A stretch of 64,000 bases of DNA from Mesorhizobium ciceri biovar biserrulae WSM1271 (GTDB lineage Bacteria > Pseudomonadota > Alphaproteobacteria > Rhizobiales > Rhizobiaceae). Location: the NCBI RefSeq assembly GCF_000185905.1, contig NC_014923.1, forward strand, positions 4,797,501 through 4,861,500. The letters are read 5' to 3'. Below, piece after piece: positions 34,605 to 42,305 of this stretch. The translations under genes were made by a program, and so were the position numbers. Every line of letters starts with the position of its first letter. Within the stretch, counting starts at the first letter, position 1. A model generated the notes under the pieces. That model searched no databases, was not told the origin of the DNA, and saw only the letters and a program-made list of their open reading frames with translations.

Positions 34605-34808
34605 CTAATACTTGGAACCAGCAGACTTAGCGGCAGGACTTTCGTCCAATATCTCCAGAATACGCTTCCAGCGGGCGCAGCGCGCCAAATCCTTTTGTTC
34701 TATCGCCTTTTCGGCCCTCATCGCGGCGTAAAGCGGTGCCTCGACGCCGAATTCGTCGATCAGCCAATGCGCTTCCTGAATGGCCAGACGCTCATTCTCG
34801 TCAAACAT
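34605..34808 (-). CDS. small hypothetical protein
   Basis: 67-residue soluble protein starting MFDENERLAIQEAHWLIDEFGVEAP. It is helical and charged, and ends AAKSAGSKY. The start at 34808 overlaps the end of the DMT exporter gene by eight bases, implying translational coupling with it. No family is recognised; the pattern of short helices suggests a small regulatory or scaffold protein. The 163 bp after the MucR gene upstream of it on this map are AT-rich. Confidence 0.55.
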   Translation of the reverse strand: MFDENERLAIQEAHWLIDEFGVEAPLYAAMRAEKAIEQKDLARCARWKRILEILDESPAAKSAGSKY

Positions 34809-35748
34809 GGTTTTCGGCCTCCGAACGTTCCACACCGACCGCGACACAACTGCCGATGACGAGAATGGCTCCGACAATGGCCGTCACCGTCAGCCGTTCG
34901 CCGGACAAGGTCAAAAGCAGGGTCGAGGCGATCGGCGTGAGATAGGCGACCACCGCGACCCTGCCGCTGCCTTCAAGCTTCAAGGCGCGCGACCAGAAAT
35001 AGTAGCCCAAGCCCATCGGACCGGCGCCGAGATAAAGGCCGAGAGCCAGGTCCGCGCCGATGGGCCAGGTGAAACCGTCGCGAGCGCACCACAGAAACGT
35101 CAAAGCGACGCCGATCAACGATGAGGGCAGCAACAGGCGATCGGCTGGGGTGGCGACCCGTCCCACCATGATCGAATAGAAGGCCATGCACAGCGCCGAC
35201 CCGAATGCGGCGAGATACCCGACCAGATCGCCGTCGAGCCAGGATTGGTTGCGCCCTCCCGAAATCACCAGCGCGACGCCGATGAAGCCTACCACCGCGG
35301 CGAGACCCAACAGTGCCGGACGCCGCGGATTTTCCAAGGCAATGACTGCCGCCGCGACCATCAACGGCCAGGTGTAGGCGACCAGATTGGCCTCGATCAC
35401 CGGCATCGAAGCGAAGGCGATGTATTGCAGCACCATGGTGCCGACCAGGCCGATGAAGCCGACCGCGAGAGAGATGAGCGCCGCCCCGGCCGTGACCGGT
35501 GCTACTCTTTCCCGGCTCATCAATCGGATGGCCCGGCTCATCAATCGGATGGCGGCGAAGACGAGTGCAGCGCCTGCAAATTGCAGGAACTGGACCTGCG
35601 ACACCGGGTGGCCGGTCAGCAGGGATTTGCCGACCAGGGCATTGGTGGACCACAACGCCACCGCACCGGCAGCGAAGACCAACGCGGATATCGAGCCGGA
35701 TCCCTGCCGAAACAATCGGCATGGGATTCTATTTTGCTGTTCGACCAT
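34801..35748 (-). CDS. EamA/DMT-family transporter
   Basis: 315-residue inner-membrane protein with ten predicted helices in two EamA repeats (first from about residue 20, second starting near LVGYLAAFGSALCMAFYSIM). The family exports metabolites such as amino acids or nucleobases; the substrate is unknown. The start at 35748 lies within a dispersed palindrome. Odd feature: a perfect 21-bp tandem duplication gives RAIRLMSRAIRLMS in the loop after the second helix, adding seven residues while keeping frame. It overlaps the next small gene by eight bases. Confidence 0.85.
   Translation of the reverse strand: MVEQQNRIPCRLFRQGSGSISALVFAAGAVALWSTNALVGKSLLTGHPVSQVQFLQFAGAALVFAAIRLMSRAIRLMSRERVAPVTAGAALISLAVGFIGLVGTMVLQYIAFASMPVIEANLVAYTWPLMVAAAVIALENPRRPALLGLAAVVGFIGVALVISGGRNQSWLDGDLVGYLAAFGSALCMAFYSIMVGRVATPADRLLLPSSLIGVALTFLWCARDGFTWPIGADLALGLYLGAGPMGLGYYFWSRALKLEGSGRVAVVAYLTPIASTLLLTLSGERLTVTAIVGAILVIGSCVAVGVERSEAENHV
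35511..35552. repeat. 21-bp perfect in-frame tandem duplication
   Basis: Units 35511-35531 and 35532-35552 are identical (cccggctcatcaatcggatg plus g). It lies inside the DMT transporter gene and repeats RAIRLMS in a basic loop. Confidence 0.95.
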
Positions 35749-35788
35749 GATCCTGTCCGAAAACCGGTTCCGACTTTTCGGGATCATG
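35746..35788. repeat. dispersed palindrome (catgatcc type)
   Basis: Ends catgatcc and ggatcatg, inner cgaaaaccgg and cgacttttcg, 43 bp. This is the gatcatg-type palindrome I associate with rhizobial intergenic regions and is unrelated to the atgcatgtcg family. It covers the start codon of the DMT transporter. Confidence 0.75.
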
Positions 35789-35796
35789 GTTCACTA

Positions 35797-36626
35797 TCAT
35801 GATTCCCTGGCTCCGCCCGGAACCGGAGCATCGACGGCGGCGGGCACGGGATGCTCCGCCTCGAACCGACGGTAGGCCGGGAGCTGGTTGGTCCAGACAT
35901 CTTCGGCCAGTTCGCTGACCCACTCACGGTCGTGGTCATTGTCGGCGGCGAGATAGAACATTCTGTTGTCGTCGACATAGGGTTTGGCCACCGAGCGCTG
36001 GTTGAGCACCAGCGTGACGCGCTCGCCGAACCGGATCGGCGCGGTGCGATGCAGGACGCCCAGGAACTGGCCGAGCGTCGCGTAGTTCATCTTGTGATCG
36101 ATGCGCATGACACTGTTGCGCGGGATCTCGCGGCCGGATTCGAGAATGGCGCGGCCGGTTTCGGAGTCGTCGCAATAGATTTCGAGGTGGCCGCCGACCA
36201 GCGGATTGCTGATCGACAGCGGAATGAGCTCGGTGACCGGAACGCCATCGCAATGCCACTCCACGGCGCCGTCCCTGGATTCATGAAGGTGACCGTCGAG
36301 CCGACGATCGACAGCGGATAGGGCTCCAGCTTGGTGCCCATCATGTCGGACAGCCGCTCCAGGCGCAGCTTGTCATGCAGCAATTCCCTGATCTCGGGGA
36401 TGTAACGGTCGGCCCCGGTGATGAAGGTCAGATCGAGGTGCTTGTGCACGGCATGGCTGGCCTTGAGCTTCAGGGCAGCCTCCTCGATCGCGGCAAGCAG
36501 TGCCGGGTCATAGCCGTGCAGATATTGCGCGACACCGAAACTCGACACTTTCCAGGCGGTTTCATGGCCGATAATGGCTTCGCGGCTCATCGCATAACGC
36601 AGTTCGGGAATGGTGTGGGCGTTCAT
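35797..36626 (-). pseudogene. frameshifted 2OG-Fe(II) oxygenase-like gene
   Basis: One gene split by a frameshift near 36261-36272. The first part starts at 36626 (MNAHTIPELRYAMSREA, with ggagaag upstream) and runs to TVTFMNPGTAP. The second part resumes as EWHCDGVPVTELIPLSIS and ends GGARES at 35797. A single missing base in the ggcgccg run would restore 276 codons. In the joined reading an H-x-D pair (WHCDG) and a later HRTAPIRFGER segment resemble the iron and 2-oxoglutarate ligands of small dioxygenases. It is divergent from a LysR gene. Either a real pseudogene or a one-base sequencing error in a GC run. Confidence 0.75.
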
Positions 36627-36712
36627 TGTACTTCTCCAGGATGGGGGCAACACTTGGTAAACAGTCGATTAATTCACCCACCCCTGTAAAATTAGGAATG
36701 CTGGTGCTAGTG

Positions 36713-36725
36713 TAAGCCAAGCTTA
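36713..36725. promoter_or_regulatory. LysR-type inverted repeat
   Basis: Perfect palindrome TAAGC-CAA-GCTTA, 12 bp before the GTG start of the LysR gene, in the 110-bp divergent gap with the frameshifted gene. A candidate autoregulatory site. Confidence 0.5.
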
Positions 36726-36736
36726 AGGTCGAAACC

Positions 36737-37696
36737 GTGCGTCTGCTCAGTCAGGTCAACCTCAATTCGCTGAAAATCGTCGAAAGTGCTGCGCGGCACG
36801 GGAATTTCACGCGCGCCGGTGAAGAACAGTTTATTACCGCTTCAGCGGTCAGCCAGCGCGTGAAAAGCCTGGAGGATCAGCTTCGTTTCAAGATTTTCCA
36901 GCGCGGCGGCAATGCGGTGTCGTTGACGCCGGAGGGCGAGACCTATGTCTCGCGCGTTCGCGAGGCGCTGGAGCGAATCGTGGCCGCCAGCATGGAAGCG
37001 ACCGGACAATCGCAGGAGCATGTGCTAAAAATATCGGTGCTGCCGACCTTTGCGGCACGCTGGCTGTTTCCGCGCCTGCCGCTGTTCCAGCAGCAATATC
37101 CCGATATCGTGATGCGGGTCTCGACTTCGTACGCGACGCATGAGTTCACGGCCTCGGAATTCGATCTCGAAATCCGTTATGGCGACGGTCACTTTCACGG
37201 GCTGCAGTCCGATCTGCTGTTTCGCGAAGACCTGACACCGGTGTGCAGCCGCAAGCTGTTCCACGAAGTCCTCGGCGACAAGCGGCTGTCGAAGGTGACA
37301 CCGGACGACCTCAAGCACTTCACCCTGCTGCATTCCGACACCTGCACCCAGAATTGGCAGTCCTGGCTTGGTTTCGCCGGCGCCAGCTTCGTGCTCAGCG
37401 AGACCAAGAGCATCTATTTCGACTCGTGCATGATGTCCTACGAGGCAGCCAATTCCGGGATGGGCTTTGCGGTGGCCAACCGTGCCTATATGGCCAGCGA
37501 CATCCGCGCCGAAAGGCTGGTGGCTCCCTTCGCCGTCCATCATCCGAACACGGCTGGCTGGTATTTTGTCTCTCCGCTGAAAGGCCTTGCCGCACGCAAG
37601 GTCCAGTTGTTCAAGCAGTGGGTCATGGCGGAAGCGGCCCTGACCCAGTCCCAGTTGGACAACGAAATCAGGGGCGAGGCTTCGACGGCTGCCTGA
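36737..37696 (+). CDS. LysR-family regulator (GcvA-like)
   Basis: 319-residue LysR-type regulator. N-terminal winged HTH with LNSLKIVESAARHGNFTRAGEEQFITASAVSQRVKSLEDQL (about 9-50), then the linker helix and a two-lobe effector-binding domain containing FDLEIRYGDGHFHGL, the pattern of the GcvA subgroup. GTG start at 36737. It probably activates the divergent oxygenase-like gene; because that gene is frameshifted, the regulator may have lost its main local target. The effector is unknown. Confidence 0.9.
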   Translation: MRLLSQVNLNSLKIVESAARHGNFTRAGEEQFITASAVSQRVKSLEDQLRFKIFQRGGNAVSLTPEGETYVSRVREALERIVAASMEATGQSQEHVLKISVLPTFAARWLFPRLPLFQQQYPDIVMRVSTSYATHEFTASEFDLEIRYGDGHFHGLQSDLLFREDLTPVCSRKLFHEVLGDKRLSKVTPDDLKHFTLLHSDTCTQNWQSWLGFAGASFVLSETKSIYFDSCMMSYEAANSGMGFAVANRAYMASDIRAERLVAPFAVHHPNTAGWYFVSPLKGLAARKVQLFKQWVMAEAALTQSQLDNEIRGEASTAA

Positions 37697-37793
37697 ATCC
37701 ATCCGGTGCCTACTGATGCAAAGACGATGCTGCAGCACAAAATGCAGCGACGGCCGGCACAACCTTCGGACTGACTACGCAAACGCCACCGGA

Positions 37794-38306
37794 TCAGGCG
37801 AAAGCCCTGCCCTCCTCGGTCCGCTGGAAAAGCATCAGGTCCAACCCCAGGCTTGGCCGTCCCAGGATGGTCAAGATCGTATGCGCCTGGCCGCGATGGT
37901 GGGTCTGGTGGTTGAAGACATGGTCCAGCGCCGGCGCCAGCCTTTGCGAAACGGTGCGCATGTCCGAGACGGTCATGTAGGTGAACCGGCCCGTCAACGC
38001 CTTGTCATTGAGGCCGCCGACCCAATCGATGATCCGCCTGTCCTCGGCTTCACGCGCCGCCCGCAGGCCGGTCAACCCCCGATGCAGGATAGCGTCCAGT
38101 GTCGTCGGCGCGTCGCCCTCCCCGGTGAAGCGCTTCATCCAGATGCGGTCGGCAGTCAAAAGGTGGTTGAGCGTGCCCATCATCGAGCCGAAGAAGGCGC
38201 CGACATCGCGGTTGAATTCCTCATCATCGAGTTCGGCGGCGGCATCATAGATGCGACCGTTGGCCCATTGATTATAGGCCGCAAACATCATGAAATGCTG
38301 TCTCAT
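37794..38306 (-). CDS. DinB-family protein
   Basis: 170-residue four-helix-bundle protein of the DinB/YfiT group. Probable metal ligands are His48 (LNHLLTADRIWMKRF) and His133/His137 (VFNHQTHHRGQAHT). The family includes thiol-dependent transferases and nickel/zinc proteins; function here is unknown. It is divergent from a GST gene across 60 bp, and both might take part in thiol chemistry (inference). Confidence 0.88.
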   Translation of the reverse strand: MRQHFMMFAAYNQWANGRIYDAAAELDDEEFNRDVGAFFGSMMGTLNHLLTADRIWMKRFTGEGDAPTTLDAILHRGLTGLRAAREAEDRRIIDWVGGLNDKALTGRFTYMTVSDMRTVSQRLAPALDHVFNHQTHHRGQAHTILTILGRPSLGLDLMLFQRTEEGRAFA

Positions 38307-38365
38307 GGCTTCCCTCGGCTCGCGTCGATGCGGGGCCTACCTAACCCGCACGGGAGCCGCCGCCA

Positions 38366-39058
38366 ATGACCATTCTGCTTTATGATCTCGTCGGACGCGA
38401 CAGCACACGTCCGTTCAGCCCGCATTGCTGGAAGGTGGCGATGGCGCTTGCCCACAAGGGGCTCGACATATCAACCGTACCGACGCGCTTTCTCGAGGTG
38501 CCCGCTGTCGAGGGCGGCGTTTCGAAAACCGTTCCGGTGATCCGCGACGGCGAGACAGTCCTCGCGGATTCTTTCGCCATCGCGCTCTATCTCGATGAAG
38601 CCTATCCGGACCGGCCGACGCTGTTTGGCGGTGAAGGCGGCGAGGCGATGGCGCGCTTCATCGAACGCTGGTCGCAAGTGACCATTCATCCCTACGTGAC
38701 CACCGCGGCCATCATGGACCTTCATGCCATGCAGGACGCGGAAAACGCCGTCTATTTCCGCCAAAGCCGGGAGCAGCGTCTTGGCAAGAGGCTGGAGGAG
38801 GTGACGGCCGCCAGGGAGGCCGGGCTCGGCACTTTCAGAGCCTCGCTGGAGCCATTGCGCTCGATGCTCTTCTATCAGCCGTTCATCGGCGGCGCGGCGC
38901 CGCTGTTTGGCGACTATATCGTCTTCGGCGCCTTGCAATGGGCGCGCATAGCCTCGCCCTACCAATTGCTCGACGACGGCGACGTGGTGGCGCAGTGGTT
39001 CGCCCGCTGCCTCGACCTGCATGGCGGGCTGGGGCGAAAGGTCGCCGCCGCGGCTTGA
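38366..39058 (+). CDS. glutathione S-transferase family protein
   Basis: 230-residue GST. N-terminal thioredoxin-like domain with SPHCWKVAMALAHKGLD (a Ser-x2-Cys active-site turn resembling beta-etherase-type GSTs), the cis-Pro/glutathione contact VSKTVPVIRDGE and ADSFAIALYLDEAYP. A helical C-domain follows. Beta-etherase-like members in rhizobia act on aromatic or halogenated compounds; substrate not determinable. It starts 60 bp from the divergent DinB gene and is convergent with the DUF2934 gene. Confidence 0.85.
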   Translation: MTILLYDLVGRDSTRPFSPHCWKVAMALAHKGLDISTVPTRFLEVPAVEGGVSKTVPVIRDGETVLADSFAIALYLDEAYPDRPTLFGGEGGEAMARFIERWSQVTIHPYVTTAAIMDLHAMQDAENAVYFRQSREQRLGKRLEEVTAAREAGLGTFRASLEPLRSMLFYQPFIGGAAPLFGDYIVFGALQWARIASPYQLLDDGDVVAQWFARCLDLHGGLGRKVAAAA

Positions 39059-39075
39059 CGCCGTAAAGCAGTAAC

Positions 39076-39333
39076 TTACTTGGCCGCCTTCTTTGGCTTG
39101 CCGGCCTTCGTGGCAGCCTTTGCCTCCTTGGGGGCGGCTTTTGGCTTGGCGGCGCCAGCTGCCTTCTTGGTTGGCTTTTTGGCTGCCGACTTGTCCGTGG
39201 CGTCCTCCTGGTCGACATCCGCCGCCGCCTGATGCCAATGGCGCTCATGATGTCCAGCCGGCTGGCCCTCTTGCAGCCAGATCTGGTGCGCACGGTTGCG
39301 AATGCGTTCCTGACGATCGTCTGTCATGGTCAT
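39076..39333 (-). CDS. DUF2934 protein with Ala/Lys tail
   Basis: 85-residue protein. Residues 3-36 match DUF2934 (DDRQERIRNRAHQIWLQEGQPAGHHERHW), a short domain common in alphaproteobacteria and of unknown function. The C-terminal half is a basic Ala/Lys/Pro tail (KKPTKKAAGAAKPKAAPKEAK...) much like the histone H1-like protein at 47301-47768, so nucleic-acid binding is plausible (inference). The start at 39333 (MTMTDDRQE) is preferred over the long upstream frame, which runs antisense to ndk. Confidence 0.82.
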   Translation of the reverse strand: MTMTDDRQERIRNRAHQIWLQEGQPAGHHERHWHQAAADVDQEDATDKSAAKKPTKKAAGAAKPKAAPKEAKAATKAGKPKKAAK

Positions 39334-39492
39334 GTTGTCTCCATACGGCCCGACCTCAGCGCGGCGCCGGCACGCGACTATAGCAAGCAAAGCGTTGCTG
39401 TGCAGCCGTCTGATCGGGGGCCCTTGGCAATGGGCCGGGCGGCTTGTATAGAGCCCGCCACTCTCAATTCCATTCTCAGACAAGGACGACCC

Positions 39493-39915
39493 ATGGCGCT
39501 CGAACGCACATTTTCCATGATCAAGCCGGACGCAACCCGGCGCAATCTCACCGGCGCCATCACCAGGATGCTGGAAGAGGCAGGCCTGCGTGTCATCGCC
39601 TCGCGCCGGGTCTGGATGAGCCGCCGCGAAGCGGAAGGCTTCTATGCCGTCCACAAGGACCGTCCTTTCTTCGGCGAATTGGTTGAATTCATGTCGTCGG
39701 CACCGACCGTCGTCCAGGTGCTGGAAGGCGAGAACGCCATTGCCAGGAACCGCGAAGTGATGGGCGCCACGAACCCGGCCAACGCCGCCGAAGGCACCAT
39801 CCGCAAGGTTCATGCGCTGTCGATCGGCGAAAACTCCGTGCACGGCTCCGACGCACCGGAGACCGCGGCAGAAGAGATCAAGTACTGGTTCTCGGACACC
39901 GAGATCGTCGGCTGA
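39493..39915 (+). CDS. ndk: nucleoside diphosphate kinase
   Basis: 140-residue enzyme that transfers phosphate from ATP to nucleoside diphosphates through a phosphohistidine. It starts MALERTFSMIKPDATRRN; the active-site His117 lies in the ENSVHGSD segment, in the same position as the E. coli enzyme. Length fits. The ATG at 39493 is chosen against an in-frame 39232 that would add implausible residues. The stop codon TGA forms the loop of a perfect hairpin (39903-39925), and an intrinsic terminator follows. Confidence 0.97.
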   Translation: MALERTFSMIKPDATRRNLTGAITRMLEEAGLRVIASRRVWMSRREAEGFYAVHKDRPFFGELVEFMSSAPTVVQVLEGENAIARNREVMGATNPANAAEGTIRKVHALSIGENSVHGSDAPETAAEEIKYWFSDTEIVG

Positions 39916-39925
39916 GCCGACGATC
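39903..39925. repeat. hairpin with the ndk stop codon as loop
   Basis: Perfect 10-bp arms gatcgtcggc (39903-39912) and gccgacgatc (39916-39925) enclose TGA, the ndk stop. A 3-nt loop makes it compact and stable at the transcript end. Confidence 0.9.
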
Positions 39926-39942
39926 CAGACCTTGGATTCCGT

Positions 39943-39975
39943 AAAAAGAAGGCCGGCGTTTCGCCGGCCTTTTTC
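39943..39975. terminator. bidirectional terminator between ndk and META gene
   Basis: Arms ggccggcg (39951-39958) and cgccggcc (39962-39969) with a tight loop, A-rich flank (taaaaagaa) on the left and TTTTT on the right. It serves convergent ndk and the minus-strand META-domain gene. Confidence 0.9.
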
Positions 39976-39983
39976 GTTGGGGG

Positions 39984-40748
39984 TCAGCTCGCCGCGCTAA
40001 AGCGCAGGATCTCGCGGCCATCCTTGCCTGATATGATGAGCTTGCCGGCCTCGACGCGGTATGACGCCGCCTTGGCCAGCGCATCGAACAGCGCCTTTTC
40101 CTCGGCCATCACCTCTGGCGCACAGGCCTTGTAGGTCGAACCGATGTCTCCGATCACGATCGTTTGCCCATTGACCTTGGCGGTGGCGAAATAGGTGTTG
40201 CAGGGGCCGCTGCCGCCCGCCTTGCCGGCCTCGCTGACCCTGAATGTCGCTTGCGGGGCAGCGATGACGCCGATGCCGTCGACATAGTCGACCAGCCAGA
40301 GCTGGTCGAAGACCGAAACCGTCGGCTCGGCGTTCGGGGCGACCATCTTCAGCATGATGGTCTGCGGCACGTCGGTCAGCGGATCGACCTGATGGCGCAT
40401 ATCGGAGATGAACAGGAGCTTGTCGTCGACGGTGATGCGGGCTTGCAACGCGTAAGTCATCTGCGACCGGATGACGGAAGGGTCGAATTTGATCTCGAAG
40501 CTGATCGGCACCTGGCCGGTCGGCTTCACTTTCTGCTCGCCGATAATGGTGGCCGGCGCATCGGCCAGCGACACATCGGCAAGTTGCACAGAGAGCACGG
40601 CACTGGGCGGCAAGGCAATGCGCTCGCGATAGATCACTTCGCCTCTCACTGCCTTTTCGGCGGCAACAGACTGCTCAGGAACGGCCAATATGCCGACGAC
40701 CAGAGGCACGAAACCGAAGATGAAGAACTCCGCGATCCTGTCCAGCAT
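39984..40748 (-). CDS. YbaY/META-domain envelope protein
   Basis: 254-residue exported protein. A hydrophobic N-terminus (7-23) acts as signal or anchor, ending near SVAAEKA. Then a YbaY-like domain (VRGEVIYRERIALPPSAVLSVQLADVS, ISFEIKFDPSVIRSQMTYALQARI) and a C-terminal META-like domain (GGSGPCNTYFATAKVNGQTIVIGDIGSTYKACAPEVMAEEKALF) follow. META domains occur in heat-shock and envelope-stress proteins such as HslJ. I choose ATG at 40748 because gggag lies six bases upstream. A 16-bp three-unit tandem repeat lies in its leader. Confidence 0.82.
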   Translation of the reverse strand: MLDRIAEFFIFGFVPLVVGILAVPEQSVAAEKAVRGEVIYRERIALPPSAVLSVQLADVSLADAPATIIGEQKVKPTGQVPISFEIKFDPSVIRSQMTYALQARITVDDKLLFISDMRHQVDPLTDVPQTIMLKMVAPNAEPTVSVFDQLWLVDYVDGIGVIAAPQATFRVSEAGKAGGSGPCNTYFATAKVNGQTIVIGDIGSTYKACAPEVMAEEKALFDALAKAASYRVEAGKLIISGKDGREILRFSAAS

Positions 40749-40766
40749 GACCATCTCCCTCACCCC

Positions 40767-40814
40767 GGGCTGCCAATGCCCTGGGCTGCCAATGCCACGG
40801 GTTGCCAATGCCCA
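40767..40814. repeat. three 16-bp tandem repeats
   Basis: Units 40767-40782, 40783-40798 and 40799-40814 share ggg-tgccaatgcc. They lie in the leader of the META-domain gene, 19-66 bp before its ATG, where length change could alter expression. Confidence 0.85.
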
Positions 40815-40874
40815 GGCTGACCAATTCCGCCAATTGGCCAAAGGATTGCGGTCAATGCATGGCTGCGGCGGATC

Positions 40875-41351
40875 TTATTCGGACGCTTTCCAGCGTTGCG
40901 CGGCCGTTGCATCGGCTTCCTTGGCCTCGACCCAGCCACCCTCCGAGCCGTCAGCCCGATGCTCCTTCTTCCAGAAGGGCGCGCGCGATTTGAGATAGTC
41001 CATGAGAAAATTCGCCGCCTCGAACGCCGCATGGCGGTGCGCGGAGGCTGCCACCACCAGCACGATGCTCTCGCCGGGCGCGATCTTCCCGTGGCGGTGG
41101 ATGGCGGTGAGCCCCTGCAACGGCCAACGCTCGACCGCTTCAGCAGCGATGCGGGCGATTTCTGCTTCGGCCATACCGGGATAGTGTTCGAGCTCGAGCG
41201 CTGAGAGCGCGCCCTGCTCGTCGCGGCAAAGGCCTGAGAAGCTCACCACGGCGCCGATATCGGCGCGGCCTTGCGTCAGTCTGGCGATTTCGGCCGCGAC
41301 GTCAAAATCTTGGCGCTGAATGCGCACGACAGGTATGATCCCGCCGGTCAT
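40875..41351 (-). CDS. moaE: molybdopterin synthase large subunit MoaE
   Basis: 158-residue catalytic subunit that inserts sulfur into precursor Z to make molybdopterin. Typical segments: GAVVSFSGLCRDE, LELEHYPGMAEAEI, IHRHGKIAPGESIVLVVAASAHR and the active-site loop KSRAPFWKKEHRADG with its conserved Lys residues. Starts one base after the moaD stop, so the two subunits are made together. Last gene of the SDR-uvrC-pgsA-moaD-moaE chain. Confidence 0.96.
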   Translation of the reverse strand: MTGGIIPVVRIQRQDFDVAAEIARLTQGRADIGAVVSFSGLCRDEQGALSALELEHYPGMAEAEIARIAAEAVERWPLQGLTAIHRHGKIAPGESIVLVVAASAHRHAAFEAANFLMDYLKSRAPFWKKEHRADGSEGGWVEAKEADATAAQRWKASE

Positions 41352-41352
41352 T

Positions 41353-41610
41353 TCAGCCCCCGGTCATCGGCGGGAACAGCGCGATTTCGCGGGCGCCCGC
41401 GATCTTCTCGCGGTGCTCGACATGCTCCTGGTTGATAGCGACACGGATGACGTCAGGATATTGCAGCGCGTGCTCGTAGCCCTCGCCGCGCGATTTCAGC
41501 CAGCGCAGGAGATCGGCGACCGTCTCGATGCCAGCCGGCAAGTCGACGTCTTCCTCGGGCATGCCGATGCGCTCGCGCACCCAGGCAAAATAGATGAGCC
41601 GGGTCGTCAT
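41353..41610 (-). CDS. moaD: molybdopterin synthase small subunit MoaD
   Basis: 85-residue ubiquitin-like sulfur carrier. It begins MTTRLIYFAWVRERIG and ends PPMTGG; the C-terminal Gly-Gly is the site of thiocarboxylation. Family features DLLRWLKSRGEGY and VIRVAINQEHV are present. One base separates it from pgsA upstream and from moaE downstream. Confidence 0.96.
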   Translation of the reverse strand: MTTRLIYFAWVRERIGMPEEDVDLPAGIETVADLLRWLKSRGEGYEHALQYPDVIRVAINQEHVEHREKIAGAREIALFPPMTGG

Positions 41611-41611
41611 C

Positions 41612-42208
41612 TCACTCGTCCATGATGTGCTTGAGGCCGGCGCGGAAATAGTCGTAGCCGGTGTAGAGTGTGACCAACGCCGCGATCCACAGCAGCACCA
41701 GCCCGGTCTGGGTGGTCAGCGGAAAGATCTTGTCGCCGGCCGGTCCGGCCAAGAGGAACGCTATGGCGACCATCTGGATGGCGGTCTTCCATTTTGCCAG
41801 CTGCGTCACCGGCACCGAGACTTTCAGCGCCGCCAGATATTCGCGCAGGCCCGAGACGAGGATTTCGCGGCACAGGATGATGATCGCCGCCCACAACGAC
41901 CAGCCGGCAATGCCCGCATGGCGATCGGTGTCCGCAGCCAGCAGCAGCAGGCAGGTGGCGACCAGCAGCTTGTCAGCGATCGGGTCGAGCATCTTGCCGA
42001 TGTTGGAGGTCTGTTGCCAGGCGCGCGCCAGATAGCCATCCAGATAATCGGTGATCGAGGCGAGCAGGAAGATGATCAGCGCCGACCACCGGGCAAAGTC
42101 GCTCGACTTCAGATGTCCTTCGAGAAAAAAGCACAGCACCACCATCGGCACCGCGACGATGCGGGCGTAGGTGAGCATGTTGGGCAGGTTGAACGCGCGC
42201 TTGGCCAT
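41612..42208 (-). CDS. pgsA: CDP-diacylglycerol-glycerol-3-phosphate 3-phosphatidyltransferase
   Basis: 198-residue membrane enzyme for the first step of phosphatidylglycerol synthesis. The CDP-alcohol transferase signature is at Asp54, Asp57, Gly58, Ala61, Arg62, Gly71, Asp75 and Asp79 (TDYLDGYLAR...GKMLDPIADK). It starts NLPNMLTYARIVAVP, the usual PgsA N-terminus, with about five helices. Located between uvrC and moaD, as in many rhizobia. It should be essential for anionic lipid supply. Confidence 0.95.
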   Translation of the reverse strand: MAKRAFNLPNMLTYARIVAVPMVVLCFFLEGHLKSSDFARWSALIIFLLASITDYLDGYLARAWQQTSNIGKMLDPIADKLLVATCLLLLAADTDRHAGIAGWSLWAAIIILCREILVSGLREYLAALKVSVPVTQLAKWKTAIQMVAIAFLLAGPAGDKIFPLTTQTGLVLLWIAALVTLYTGYDYFRAGLKHIMDE

Positions 42209-42305
42209 ATCCGGGAAACTCTTTCTGCCTGCCTACTCAAATCAGAAGCGAATGTGGGGGGTCAACAGGCCAGATTCGACAGGCCAGATGAAAGTGCCAG
42301 ATTTT

